A program made the position numbers and the translations under genes. The notes below the pieces were generated by a model. The model saw only the letters and a program-made list of their open reading frames with translations, was not told the origin of the DNA and ran no database searches. From Talinum fruticosum (Eukaryota > Streptophyta > Magnoliopsida > Caryophyllales > Talinaceae), in assembly GCA_021018815.1 (NCBI GenBank), contig JAITYX010000151.1, forward strand, positions 345,183 through 409,182: a DNA stretch of 64,000 nucleotides. Direction: 5' to 3'. Every line of letters starts with the position of its first letter. Within the stretch, counting starts at the first letter, position 1. Below are positions 46,630-58,640 of this stretch, one piece after another.

Positions 46630-49600
46630 TGTAACACCTCGAAACACCCCAGGAGTATTACATCGCCGAGTTCCTTAAAGGAACTCCCAAGGCTCTTTCT
46701 CGGTGTTGGTTTGGCTATCTAAACTCAACTTAAAAGTAATGCCGGTGGTTTTCCCAAAAGACTCCGAGATTCTCAGAAAATTTCGGCGAGTTCCGTTTGT
46801 AATATGGACTAATCCATAGGCTTACAGCCTTAGAATCCTGCATAAAATGCATAATAAAACTCGACGAGCCACACGCTCGGAGTATACAACTCAACGGCCA
46901 CAAGCCGGAGTTCAACCAATCATGCGGTAAAACTTAAAACAATCTAACTGGTTACTATACATTTGGTACAACTATATGCACTAAATTACAAGTACAATCA
47001 TTAAGAAATAAACAATGCACATTCTTGACTTGAATTTCTCAGCACGCATCAAACAAAGCAATCAAGCAAAACTCCGAAGCATGCTAAGTGTAGATTATGT
47101 TTCGAAAGTGTACCTGCAACACTCGGGTGGGTACGGGGCAATTTGTGGGGGTGAGCAATAATCAACGGGCTCACCGGAGTCTTAAACCCTTAAAATGGAA
47201 ATTCTTTACACATAATACTCATAATAATGAAATCTGCGAAAACATAATAACGTAATAGAAATCTATATACTTTTCACTGAAATCTCTTGCAATGAAAAAG
47301 GTCAAGACTCCTCAATCACTTAAAAACACATAATCACATTCAAGAACACTTCTTTTGGGGTTGAATCAATATTCCAGGCCTTCGAGGACTCGAACTAGCA
47401 CTTCTTTAATTCGGGCGCGACCTCGACAAAAGGCTCCCGGGACCATTCTTTTAGGAAGTCTCGGAGCGGGCATCCTGTCTCTCAGGACCCCTATTAGAAC
47501 CCTTCCCTCGAAGTCTCTAGCTGGGCGTTCCCAGGTTCGAACCCTGCGGTATGCTAAACGATCCGTAGCCGTCGATTCAAAACAATTTGCACATTCTTAT
47601 TCATCACATTCACTTTCTAGCTTTCTCAATCAGTTTCACTTCTCATAAAACATAATCACATTCGAAAGGCGGTTCTCAAGGAATTTCATTCAAGAATCAT
47701 TCGCGTAAAATACAAAACTCCTTTCGAAACTAATTTTTGAGTATCACGTAAAGCAATTACATAGCACGAATAATCACTATTCAATACAAGCAATCATTCT
47801 CAAGTCTTTTCTCAACTAAGCTTTCTCAATCATCGGTTTGGTACGATTGAATCCATTTTCCGAGCCCCAATAACCCCAAGTATACACTTTTTAACTCGAC
47901 GTTCTCACTTTTCCCAATTCACTACCTTCATCTCAATTCCTCATTTCGTGACTTCACTTTGTAAACCGACCTCTTTTGCCCTCACTCAACCGTATATCCT
48001 TAAACTTGCTTTACCGAATTTCCTTTATCTTCATTCACCTTTTAATTCAATTCTTTCTCGAAGGTCTTAGACATGACTATGGCTTAGTTCCACTTTACCG
48101 TTCCCAGCTTGCTATTTCCCACCTTAATTTCCCATTTAATAACTCTTACCCGATTAATCGATTCTTGATCGCTCATCCTTAGATATGCACCTCTTAATTA
48201 CATTTCATTATTCAATTCCCAATAGCTTTACTTACTTTCACGCTCAGTTCAACCTCGAGGATTTAAGTATACTTCGAATGCACTTAACCTCACAATCACC
48301 CATTTCTCACTTACATGTCCCGATTGCGCATCACTTAATACGATCCCATATTCCTCTTTACACTCCCCTTGTTATATCCCGAATTAGTACTTGTCTCTTA
48401 ATGCCGCGAATTCGATAAATCCCTAAGACTCAATCTGAATATCAATTCCTAACCTATGCCCAAACCATGCGCTCTTATCCCCAACTGACCCGCCTCTCGA
48501 CACTACTCACTTGACCCAAGCAACTCGGTGAATTTCCGATCATTTTCGAGGCCTTAACAACTCCCGTTCCCTCCACTAACTCCTAATTCACTTCCAAGCA
48601 ACTTCCAACTCATTCAAAAGCATACATATTCAATATCATACAATCACATTCAACAATCACAATAAACTCATTTAGTTTTCGAATATACTAATAGTCTAGA
48701 GTATAAGACTACCCACCTCGATTCGAGGATTGAAGGTTTGTAATTTGCTTGAGGTTCGAGCTCCCCGGTTCAGTACCTTCTTTCGGTTCCTGCTCCCCGC
48801 CTCTAGCCCACCGTTTTTGGGTTCCCGCTGCCTCTCGGTTTGGCCCTCGCGTGCTTACCGCCGGTCTGCCTCCCTTGTCGCCGTCGCTTGTCCCGGTTTC
48901 CGGCCGCTCTAACTCCTGCTCTTCGTCTACGCTCGGTTTCTCCTCCGCCGGTCGCTCGCCCGGTCTCTCGCTCTCCTCCTCGCCCGCCGCCTGCTCGTGT
49001 CACCGACCATCGTATTCCGAGTCTGCGGTGGTCGTCGGCGTTCCCGGGTCTCCGCACCGCTCGCCTCTTCTCTCTCTCTACGAGTTTTTGAGGCGGTGGC
49101 CCTCTCCTTCTCTGCTCCTCCGTTTCCCTTAGGTGCGCCGGCCACCTTACCTCCGTTCGCCGCCCGGCTCGCCGGCCTCCGCCTCGGCTTCGGGTCGCGC
49201 GCGCTCTCTCTCTGTTTCTCCCGCTCGGTGGTCTTCTCCCCCTCCCTTGCTCTGTTTCTGCTTCCTCTTCTTTTCCCCTGCTCGGGCTCCCCCTCCCTCT
49301 TTCCACCGAATGGTTGGGTCTATCATCCCTATTGGACCCCTAATTAGTTTCTATCATATCTCTTCACTTAAACCAAAAACCCACCTCTTCGTTAAACTTC
49401 ATTTATCTTTCCATGACCAAAGTAATCTTTTCTATATAAAACAAATCCACGCCTCTGCCTTTCTTCGTCCCCCTTATGCCTCTCGCGTCTTAACTTATTT
49501 TAATACACCGGCCACGACAATTCCTAATCACTCAACAATTTAGCTCTCATGAAAAAGGGAGGCAATTTCCTTAATTTAATTTGTTCGACAACAGACTTCC

Positions 49601-49727
49601 GAAGGAAATTTTAAAGAAATAAGTCTGATCGTAAATAAAATCAGCCACTCAACCCCCTAGTTGTGGGGAAAAATACTCAACAATGTTACGCTTTTCAACT
49701 GTTTTCTTTAAAATTCCGGGTATTACA
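46630..49727 (+). mobile_element. Long gypsy-type solo LTR, copy C, complete
   Basis: It starts TGTAACACC and ends GGGTATTACA, 3098 bp. Perfect duplications GCTCT flank it at 46625-46629 and 49728-49732. It holds no gag or pol, and I saw no direct repeat of its own ends inside, so a solo LTR is the simplest reading. A GC-rich block spans about 48730-49310. Copies A and B are parts of the same unit. A non-autonomous element without LTR structure is the alternative. Confidence 0.85.
48730..49310 (+). promoter_or_regulatory. GC-rich block inside LTR copy C
   Basis: It is CpG-rich, Pro/Ser/Arg-coding in several frames, and follows the phrase gaggttcgagctccccggttca, shared with copy A at 2245-2270. 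The frames are not conserved between copies, so it is unlikely to be coding. It may be the LTR promoter or leader. Confidence 0.3.
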
Positions 49728-49732
49728 GCTCT

Positions 49733-49951
49733 TATTCAAGCAATATTTTAATTTCAAATCACTTCATTCCTATGTGTTATTTTTAGCTCGTGACAATCTT
49801 AGCATAATAGCTCGATATAATCTAAGTCCGAATCACTTTAGCCATTTCTGCGATTCTCTCTCTAAACTCGACATACTCTTTGAGAAAGAATGAAAACTCA
49901 GGATTGTTTCACTAACAACGTTTCTATCTCGAGCATGGAATACCTTTCATC
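49733..49951 (+). other. E3 3' untranslated remainder
   Basis: This is the right half of the E3 tail after copy C. It is AT-rich and no gene is seen. Confidence 0.6.
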
Positions 49952-49963
49952 GGAAAGGGGAGA
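49952..49963 (+). other. E3 polypurine tract
   Basis: ggaaaggggaga lies one base before the 3' LTR start. It matches the E1 tract at 5900-5910. Confidence 0.8.
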
Positions 49964-49964
49964 T

Positions 49965-51453
49965 TGAACACTCAAAATTTTCATATGTATCATTCTCAGT
50001 ACTATCAAGGAATCAGGTACAAATCTCATCCCTTCTAAGTTTTGATTACAAATCATTCCGGGTACTATAGAAACTATTACGAGTGTTGGAGAAATGTTTC
50101 GAGTGTTACTGAAACTATTGCATATGTTTTCATCTAATTTTGACTGACTCAAAAGCACACTCGTGTTCATTAATTTACTCGATGGTTCCGAGTCACTCGG
50201 ACACTCTAACTCTTTCAAACTAAGTTCGACTTCATATTCTAAGATAAAGTTAATTACGCCTTAATTCAACTTTCTAAGTCAGCACATTTTGAGTGAAATA
50301 TTTTTGTCTAGATCAAGTACTCATACTCTAATATTCTCTATTATAACTTGATCTTTCTCTAGATCGAGTCGAATGGAATTTGAGTATAATGAATATTAAA
50401 CTCAGAAAATTCCACTCTTTTAGGACTCGGATAATTATGCACGTAATTATCTTAATTAAATTATTATCTGTGCCTAATCTTGGACCAAAGTATTTTATAC
50501 TTTGAGAACCAAAATTGGTTTACTTTTGTAGGTTATCTAAACGAGGTTATCCTATTTTTAAAATACAAAAGTAACCGGCTTCAAGCCGTTAACCACCTGC
50601 AGACAAGGCTTTTTCTACTTCGACTAAGGCCCAGCCCACCGTGTCGATGCCGTCTGCTTTCCAAAACTGGAAATTTTCAATGTTAAGCTCAACGGTGGTT
50701 TCCACCCTACTTTTTAGACACCGCCAGTAGATTGGGACATCCAAAGGAGTCAAGAGCAGTTGCACAACGTTCACATCTCAACGAATCTTTTCGAGCGACT
50801 TAGAAAACCGTTACAACGGTCACAAAGAACTTCTAATGAGAAGAAAGTCACAACGGCTAATCTGCTTGGTCATCTATAAATAGAAGTCATCTCACAAGAC
50901 TTAAAGATTGCTGAACCAATTGCTAAAACTATATCTCTCTCGTATAAGTCTCATTCAATCTTCTACTTACAACTCCAAGTCTATACTTAATATTTTCTGA
51001 CTTGTAAGGTCTTGTAACCAGTTCCAAACTTTCTTTCTTACTCTCTAAGTAAGGTCCCTTGACTGAGCTGTAAGGGTTAACTCAACTTAGTTGTCCCTAC
51101 CTGTAAAGGTTACTTCAGTTAGGAAGTACTAGATCGGATAAGGTAACTTTTGAGTTTAAGAAAACTTTGTAAGAAATTGTCTAAGGGAGCAATTCTGGTT
51201 GAGTCGAGTCTACCGTATTTTGTGGATTCAAAATAGTGGATTTGACTTGGTGCTTGGATTAGCACTGGCCGTGGTTTTATGCCCCGGGAGGGTTTCCACG
51301 TAATTCGAATTTATACATTTACGAGTTCAATCAAAACTCGGACAGTCGTGTTTGTTCAATTTAAACTTCAATTCTTTATTTATTGTTTAAATTTTCTGAT
51401 CACCCTATTCACCCCCTCTAAGGTGACTAACACTCTCCAAGAGCAATCCTTCA
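49965..51453 (+). repeat. E3 3' LTR
   Basis: It starts tgaacactcaaaa and ends gcaatccttca, 1489 bp. A TATA box is at 50874-50883. The sequence changes to unrelated AT-rich DNA at 51454. No matching 5' LTR remains next to E3. Confidence 0.9.
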
Positions 51454-53159
51454 TAAATGACTTTTTAATTTCATATGTATAAAGTAGTCAGTAAGAATGT
51501 AATATAATTATTATTAAATTAATTAATATTTAAAAAATGTTTCATGTACCTATCAAAAATAAAAAGAAAAAATCTCACATATTAAAAAAATAAAAGAAAT
51601 AATAAATAATATAAAAATTAAAAAATTAAAAATTATATAAAAAATAATAATTACATTGTTATAAAATTATATCTATTTTAAAACTATATACTCTATTATT
51701 TATTTGCATTAATAAAACTCAGGTTCTTACATAGCTAGGGTATAACACTAGTTAGGGATAAAATTTGAATCCATATCTAAAAAGCATGAGGGTCATTAAC
51801 GTCGAACGTTTTCTTTCACAAGTTGTAATCACCTCTATAGTTATTGTGAATGATAACTACTCATAATACCGCATTTCATGTGATTAGTTAAATCTTTCAA
51901 TTAGAACTCAAAATTGATTAAGAAATTTTGTTTAATGTCGGATTTCAAAGATTTAGGGGTAGAGTTAGAGATTTTATCTATGGTTGTCTCTTATTTAATG
52001 AAGCCAAAACATACATTATAAATAAAAAATTCTACGATGATATGAAATAATAGAATAATTCATTATTATAATTAACCTTTATGAGGTTTCACTTAAATCA
52101 TTTAAATTACTTAAATTACTTAAATCACTTAAATCATAACTTTAATCTAACCAACTTTCATCACTTCCATATTTATACATATTCCATTAAAAGAGATGAC
52201 ATGCTCTACTAATTTAATACCCTACTTTCAAGATTCATAGCTTACTCTAAACAATTTTCAACTTTCTCACTTATAATTCATAAATTCGACAAAACATTAT
52301 TTCATCCCAAAATCACTTAAAACTTAACATGCATGCCCATTTTCTTCATTTTCTAACTTTTAAAGTTTCTTTAAGTTTGTAATCACCATCATTGACCACA
52401 TTTTCACCTCAATTTACAAAATCCACAATGATCAATCTATAATCCAAACATTGATTGCAATTATTATAGAATTAGTGAGGACTCAAATAATTTCTATAGT
52501 CTTATTTTTAACAACCAACTTCACATGGCCTCCATATTCAATTTTTCATAGCAAACCTTAGGTTTTTGTTCAACATTAATCTCTCACTTTTCACTTAAAC
52601 ATTTAAATATACAAGATCAACCTTTACATGTCCTAATTAAACAACTAACTACCAAGAATATGGAACAAATTTAGGATTATACCCAAGAATCACAAGGAGA
52701 AGAGGAGTTTTTAGGGTGGTGGTTAGTGGCGGCAGCATGTCCTTCCTCTAGTGACAGGCGGCAGCCGTAGAACTGCACAAGCAGATGGCAAATGCGGCGA
52801 GCTTGTTGCCGACGGTAAGAGGAGGGCGACAACAATTATTTAGGTCCAGAAATTGGTGGAAACGAAGGTATGCTTGCTAGTTTTCTTTGTCGGTGACTCG
52901 GTGGCTATGGTGATCGGTAGGTGGCGGCAACAGCGATCGGCAACCGGCAACCGGTGAGTGTGCAGCTGCAAGTGGAGTTGAGTATGGGTGGATTTTTTGG
53001 AGAAAGGAAGAAATGATGTAAAGACTCAAGTATGAGTGATCGACTCCTTGAATGTGTTTTGATTTCATACATTCATCTAAATTTAGGATAAAACAAAAAA
53101 CATTTTAAAAGAAATTCATTTAACTAGTCATACGCTTTATAATTCTTCATTTCAATATG
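51454..53159. other. AT-rich intergenic stretch, no gene found
   Basis: No convincing ORF, RNA gene or recognised repeat is seen. A (G+C)-rich patch at about 52725-52980 (gtggcggcagc..., gatcggcaaccggcaaccgg) could be part of an old LTR, by analogy with the GC-rich patch in copies A and C, but I cannot align it. Confidence 0.5.
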
Positions 53160-55092
53160 AGTTGTTCATTACTGAACTCATACTTAAGTATATTAAGTGT
53201 TTCGACTATGTCCGAGACTCGGAAAGTGAAATCCGAGTTAGTCATGACAAATTGAGTCGGACTCGGCGACTCGGTTCTCATAGTCCGACCTACTCGGCTC
53301 GACTCGGATATTTGGTTTGCCTAACTTATTTCACATTTAAAATGTCCATTTTATCATGCAAACATCATGATTTGATCTAGGATTGAATTTTTTGAATCAT
53401 GCTTTAACTCGAAACTTACGCTACTATTTGCTTAATCATGCGTAATTGTAAAATGTCTAAATAACTCGTGTGCCCATTAAGATTGAATGATTTATTTATG
53501 AGTTTTGACATATTTGGAATTTGAAATTATTGAATATTAGACTTGAAATATTCCACATTAATAGATTAAGGATAATTAGTCATTAAATATTTCATTTAGA
53601 GTAATCTGTTACCTAATTATGGACTAAAGTATTTTTATACTTTGAGAACCATTATGCTTAATATTTTTGCAATTTTTTCTAATGTCAATTATCTAAAGAA
53701 AAATAAAAAACAAAAGTTTACAAAAGTTGGAAAAAGAGTTGTTGGAAGTTAGGAAAAAGGCACAATGGTTATTTCAAGAAGGTCTAGAAATCGAGTGACT
53801 CGGACTATCCGTTACAACGGCTAGCCGACTCGGCACAACTTAATCGTAAAGACGTTGAAGATTCAATGGCTATCTCTTCAAGGCAAATTATTTATAGAAG
53901 CCTTACCACAAGATTTCAACCGACGAATGGAAGAAAAAGAGATACCATATTGAACATCTTCTCTATCTTACAACTCCCAAACTATAATTCTAATATTCTA
54001 AATTGTATTCTTCCGAGTTAGTTATGTTGTAATTCTTACTACTCTTCTCCTACTCTTTCTCTCCGACTAACTTGTAAAGGTTACCTCAACTCGGTTGTCC
54101 TAAACTGTAAGGCTATCTCCAAGGGAGTTGCTCCTATGTGGAGGAAAGAAAAATTAAAAAAAGGGGGGTGGGGTTGAGGTGGAGAGGAGTTTCTCCATGG
54201 AGAAACTCCTTGGAGTAACCGCCAAGGGGAAAAAGGAGAAGAGAGAAGGAAAAAGGGGAGAGAGAGGAAAAGAGTCACGTGGGACACAACTCCTTGGAGC
54301 TATGTCTGGCGCATGTGGTGCACTCTCTCGGAGGAGGGTAGGGAGGCTGCTGTGCGGGCCCCACCGACAAGACAAGTGGCATTAATTATGATTTTTTTTC
54401 AACGGCTTTTTCTTTTTTTTTATTTATGGAGCAACTCTCATGAATTGCTACCATTGACAATAGGTAATAAAATGGAGCAACTTCCTTACCTACATGGCAC
54501 TTAGAGCAACTCAAAGGAGTTACTCCTATTGGAGAAAGTCTAAATGTTACCTCGGTTTGGAAGTACAAGGTTAGATAAGGGAACTTCTAACCATGGGAAA
54601 AATTGGAGGATCCCAAGTTGATAAGGTCGATCGGATAAGGTAAATTCCGAGCCTAGGAAAATTGTAATAGATTTGTTTGGGTACAAATCAGGGTACTCAT
54701 ATTCATTGTAATTGATGATTCAACTAGTGGATTTGACTTGTGTCCGGATTGACACTGTCCATGATTTTCTACCCCATGAGGGTTTCCACGTAATTCGACT
54801 TGTCATATTTTTCCTCTCTTCTCTGTCTCGAGTCACTCAAACTCGGTTCTAACCTTAACTGAGCTCAAACACAATATTCTCTTAATATTCCGAGTACTTA
54901 GTTCTCTCGAACTTCGAACTTCACTTCGTCCGAGTTGCTCTAAACTCATATATGTTTCTAAGTCAAATCTAGACCCGAATTGCTTTCTAAGTCCTGTTTT
55001 GTATAGAACTATTTGTAATTTTTTAAAAATCTTCCATTACTCTATTCACACCCCTTTTAGGGTGTGTCAACCTCTCCAAGAGCAAACCTTCA
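53160..55092 (+). repeat. Old, diverged copia LTR with an insert
   Basis: From about 53540 it follows the family LTR loosely: tattagacttgaaatattccac, cctaattatggactaaagtattt and tactttgagaacc. Near the end it has gggtttccacgtaattc, then ctattcacaccccttttagggtgtgtcaacctctccaagagcaaaccttca at 55043-55092. Divergence is much greater than among the other copies. The left limit is approximate. A MITE-like insert at 54112-54535 splits it. Confidence 0.65.
54112..54535. mobile_element. MITE-like inverted-repeat insert
   Basis: It interrupts the LTR between ctgtaaggctat and gttacctcggtttgg, which are contiguous in other copies. Its ends are inverted: CTCCAAGGGAGTTGCTCC on the left, and the complement of the right end reads CTCCAATAGGAGTAACTCC. 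A perfect 20-base palindrome centred on ccatgg lies at about 54188-54207. The host duplication is not clear; TAAGGCTATCTC and TAAATGTTACCTC are candidates. No transposase is present. Confidence 0.6.
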
Positions 55093-55294
55093 TGATGGGT
55101 GTGAGTTTTGAGAGTTGATTGAATTTAAATACCCACCTTAATTTTTCTCTCTCCCCTCTCATAGCTGAAAAGTTCAAGCTATTCATCACTCCTTCGTTTT
55201 TCTTATTTGGGCCTCTAATTTCTCTCCTAAGTCCAATGGAACAATTTATAAAATCCATAGGTTGCAAAGTCAATTTTGTAAATTCTTTCGTTTT

Positions 55295-55368
<74 letters not shown>

Positions 55369-55929
55369 AATTTAAATTGAAGTGCATGTGCTCATTAAAA
55401 ATTTTTAATTTTTGTTTAACATATTAAGTTAGGGTCGTGGTATTATATATACTAAAGTGAAATGATCTTGCAAATAAAAGGAGAAAAAAATTAAACCAAA
55501 ATAATTAGGGATTGAATTAATTATTGTCATATAACTTATGAGGGAAGAGTGCAAAAATCTCTCTTCTTCTCTTTCTTTTTTTTTAAATTGAATTTTCTCA
55601 GGGACAACTGTCTTTTAAATTAAATTTATCATGTATTTGTGTTTCTTTTTTTCTGCAGAAGTAATTTGTGTTTCCTATTATTATCTCACAACCCCAAAAT
55701 ATCAATCAGAATAAAAAAAAAAAAAAAGGAAGGCTTATTTTGTATTTATTATCTCACAACCCCCAAGCTTGAAAGCATTGACTAGTACACGACTCTGTCC
55801 TTGGGTATTGTTCATTATTAATGTTGTAGGTGTTAATCAACTAAAGTACGCAATTGTTTTCAATGATAGTAATGTTAGATCATTATTTGATCTTTAGACT
55901 CTATTTTATTTAAAAAATAGATTGGAAAG
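55093..55929. other. AT-rich stretch, no gene found
   Basis: Nothing recognisable is present apart from the AT microsatellite. Frames here contain runs of Ile/Tyr from the repeat. Confidence 0.5.
55297..55364. repeat. (AT)34 microsatellite
   Basis: It is an uninterrupted run of 34 AT units, likely polymorphic in length and self-pairing. Confidence 0.97.
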
Positions 55930-56506
55930 TGTTAGGTTCGTCCATAATTGATGGGACCCACATGTAAAAAAACGGTTACAAGCAAAGTTATGGTGCAGCC
56001 GTGAGGATTAGAAGGTTGGAGAAAATTTGTCAAGATCGTTTATTCCCCTCTCAGTTCTTTTTGACAAAGTAGATCACGTGAAGATCAAAAGTCAAGGTGC
56101 TAAGCGAATTTCTCCTGACCTACACTTAGATTAGGACGGTGTAATTGAAATCATTTCAATTACTTCAAGTCCCTTTTACTCAATATATATTGGAGTTTTA
56201 CGGGAGAGTTGGAGCATGCAAGTAGTATGGAAGTAAGCAAAATCCAAGTGAGAGAATCACTTGAGACTTGAGTGTATACCACCAAAAATAGGTGAGGGAG
56301 TTCCACCAAAAATTTGTGAGATTAATTTGTATTCCATCCCGAATGAGTGAGGTATTTACCGTAAACCCCGTAATTATTTAGAGGAGATATTGTTGTAATC
56401 CTATTATTTAAATAGTGAAAACATATTTTTGGACCAATGGTCCTATGGTATTTCCCTTCGTCATTGAGGGTTTTCCATGTAAAAACCCTTGTGTCTCCAT
56501 CTATTA
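55930..56506 (+). repeat. E7 5' LTR
   Basis: It runs from tgttaggttcgtcc to ccatctatta (final CA changed to TA), 577 bp. A TATA-like caatatatat is at 56181-56190. It pairs with 60464-61048. Confidence 0.9.
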
Positions 56507-56517
56507 TATCGAGCTCA
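56505..56517 (+). other. E7 primer-binding site, decayed
   Basis: tatatcgagctcaag stands where TGGTATCAGAGC would be expected after the LTR. The CAG has lost a base, as in E2, and the first TGG is gone. Confidence 0.5.
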
Positions 56518-56554
56518 AGTTAAGCAACCACATTTTTGTGTGATTCAAGATGTA

Positions 56555-57320
56555 GAGTATTGTCACTTATGATGGTGACATGGTTAAACTTACGAGAAAT
56601 AATTACCCCTACTGGAAGTCCATGATGGAAGACCACTTAATTTGCAAAGACCTCGCTGAGCCTATTCAAAGTAAGGATATGTCGAGTAGGCAAAAATGAG
56701 AAAGATTTGACAATGTTAAACCTCAATACTCGTTGCGATGATTCGAAAATATATCGATCGAAGCTTGATCAAGCATGTGTTAAATTTTGACAATACGTAC
56801 AAGCTTTGGACACACCTTGAGTCGTTGATTCAAAAGAAGACTCCACTCAACAAAGCTCACATTGTGACAAGGTTGGTGAAGTTGAAGTATAAGGACGACC
56901 AAAATATGATAAAGCACTTGAACACGTTCAAGGGGCTCATAAATCGCTTGTCAAAGGCTGAGATGAACATTGGAGATGAATTGAAGACATTATTGCATCT
57001 TAGTTCACGTCCGGACAATTGGGATATGTTGGTGGTTACAATAAGTAACTTTGCTCCAGAAGGTAAATTGACGATGGATACTCGTCACAAATAGTATTCT
57101 AAATAAAGAAGCTAGGAGAAAAGAAATAGCCATTTCGGCACAAATCGAAGCCAATGTTGCTAAAAGTTGCGGTAGAAGTGATAACTGCAGAAGAAATAAT
57201 ATGGATGTGGAAAGTCCAGGGGGAGATCAAAATCTCACTCCAAACTTGTTTGCTACTATTGTAGTAAACTAGGCCACTAGAAATCCGAGTGTCGGATGCT
57301 CAAGAAAGATTATAAAGTTG
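56555..57320 (+). pseudogene. E7 gag
   Basis: The start region reads RNNYPYWKSMMEDHLICKDLAEPI (about 56595-56665), typical of Tork gag. A frame at 56738-57094 gives VLNFDNTYKLWTHLESLIQKKTPLNKAHIVTRLVKLKY...LKTLLHLSSRPDNWDMLVVTISN. The zinc knuckle CYYCSKLGH..SEC (57251-57292) keeps C, C, H and C but has a TAG stop right after the His (W expected). Other stops are present. Confidence 0.8.
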
Positions 57321-58640
57321 GAAAAGTTAAACTAGATCAAATTAAAGATAACAGAGAAGAGAAGAGCATTATTGTCATTGTGGCCAAAGATGAAAAGGAG
57401 GTATTCCTTATTGAAGAAGAAAATTATGTTAGTCTGGTTGTGGATGATTGTTCGTGGATTATTGATTCGGGTGCCTCCTTCTAAGTCACTCCATATGGAA
57501 ATTTTTTCCCATCTTACCAAAATGGTGATTTTGGTACTATCAAGATGGGAAATTAAGTTTCAAGCAAAATTGTTGGTATAAGTGAAGTCACCTTTACGAC
57601 CGAAATTGGATGCAAACTCGTATTAAAAGATATGAGCCATGTTCCCGATATGCATCTCAATCTTATTTCGGTAGGAAAACTAGATGATGCTAGTTTATAC
57701 AACCACTTTGGTGGTGGAAAATGGAAGGTCACAAATGGAAGCTTAATCGTTGCTAGAGGTATAAAAGAAGCTCCTTGTATATTATGCAAGGAAAGTTATG
57801 CCAATGGGAAATTAATGTTGCATATGAGAACTCAAATTTAGAGTTGTGGCACAAAAGGCTCGAACGCATGAGTGAGAAGGGATTCAAATCCTCACCAGAA
57901 AGAATGGATTCCTCAATTAAAAGGCGAAACAATTGAGCCTTCTATTGATTGTTTGGTTGGCAAACAACATAGGGTGACATTTTAGAGAAATGTTAGACCT
58001 AGCTAAAGAAAGCAAATTCTTGAGTTGGTGCATACTTATGTATGTTCCATGACTGAAAAGTCACTTGCTGGTGTATTGTACTTTACTACTTTTATTGATG
58101 ACCATTCAAGAAAAGTTTGGATCTTTTATTGAGATCAAAAGATCAAGTACTCAAAGCATTCAAGGAGTTCCACGCTAGAGTGGAACGAGAGACTGGTCAA
58201 AAATTAAAGTGCGTTCGAGATGACAACGGTGGGGAGTACCATGGTCGATGAATCGAACCGTCAAAGAAAGAGTTCGTTGTATGCTTTCCCATGTGAAACT
58301 TCCTAAGTCATTCTCAGGAGAAGCTATGAAGTCCGCAATTGACATTATCGACCTTTCACCATTAGTTCTTTTGGATAGAGATATCCCATAGGAAATTTGG
58401 TCGGGAAAAGCCTCCAACAAGCACTTGAAGGTGTTTGGTTGTAGTGCATTCGTCCATATTCCTAAGAACGAGAGAGCTAAACTTGATTTGAAGACAAAGG
58501 AGTGTATTTACCTCGAATCACCGAGAGATGAATTTGGCTATCGACTTTGGAATCCTGTGAACAAAAGGATTGTGAGAAGTCGAGATGTTGTGTTCTTTGA
58601 TGATCGGTTTATTGAAGATGTCAAATATTGAAATCCAAAA
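57321..58640 (+). pseudogene. E7 protease and integrase
   Basis: The protease site WIIDSGAS has its catalytic Asp at 57464. MSHVPDMHLNLISVGKLDDASLYNHFGGGKWKV follows (57632-57740). The integrase retains TFIDDHSRKVWIFY (about 58095-58130, with a stop) and the ending KVFGCSAFVHIPKNERAKLDLKTKECIYLE (58425-58520). The HHCC domain and the core around 57850-58250 are badly decayed. Confidence 0.75.

Larger units (their letters stand above)
39473..51453 (+). mobile_element. E3: Sirevirus-like copia element, 5' end missing
   Basis: On the plus strand it runs from inside gag through PR, IN, RT, RNase H (to 44204), the third ORF (44865-46329), a nested 3.1 kb LTR (46630-49727), the PPT (49952-49963) and the 3' LTR (49965-51453). 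The 5' LTR, PBS and first part of gag have been replaced by the Athila-like fragment. It is the best copy for reading the family's proteins, though it is also frameshifted. Confidence 0.88.

Noticed and set aside
48803..49306. 167-codon Arg/Gly-rich minus frame in LTR copy C
   Set aside because: Composition of the CpG-rich block gives long frames on both strands; not conserved in copy A.
55067..55387. Frames with long Ile/Tyr runs
   Set aside because: They are translations of the (AT)34 microsatellite.
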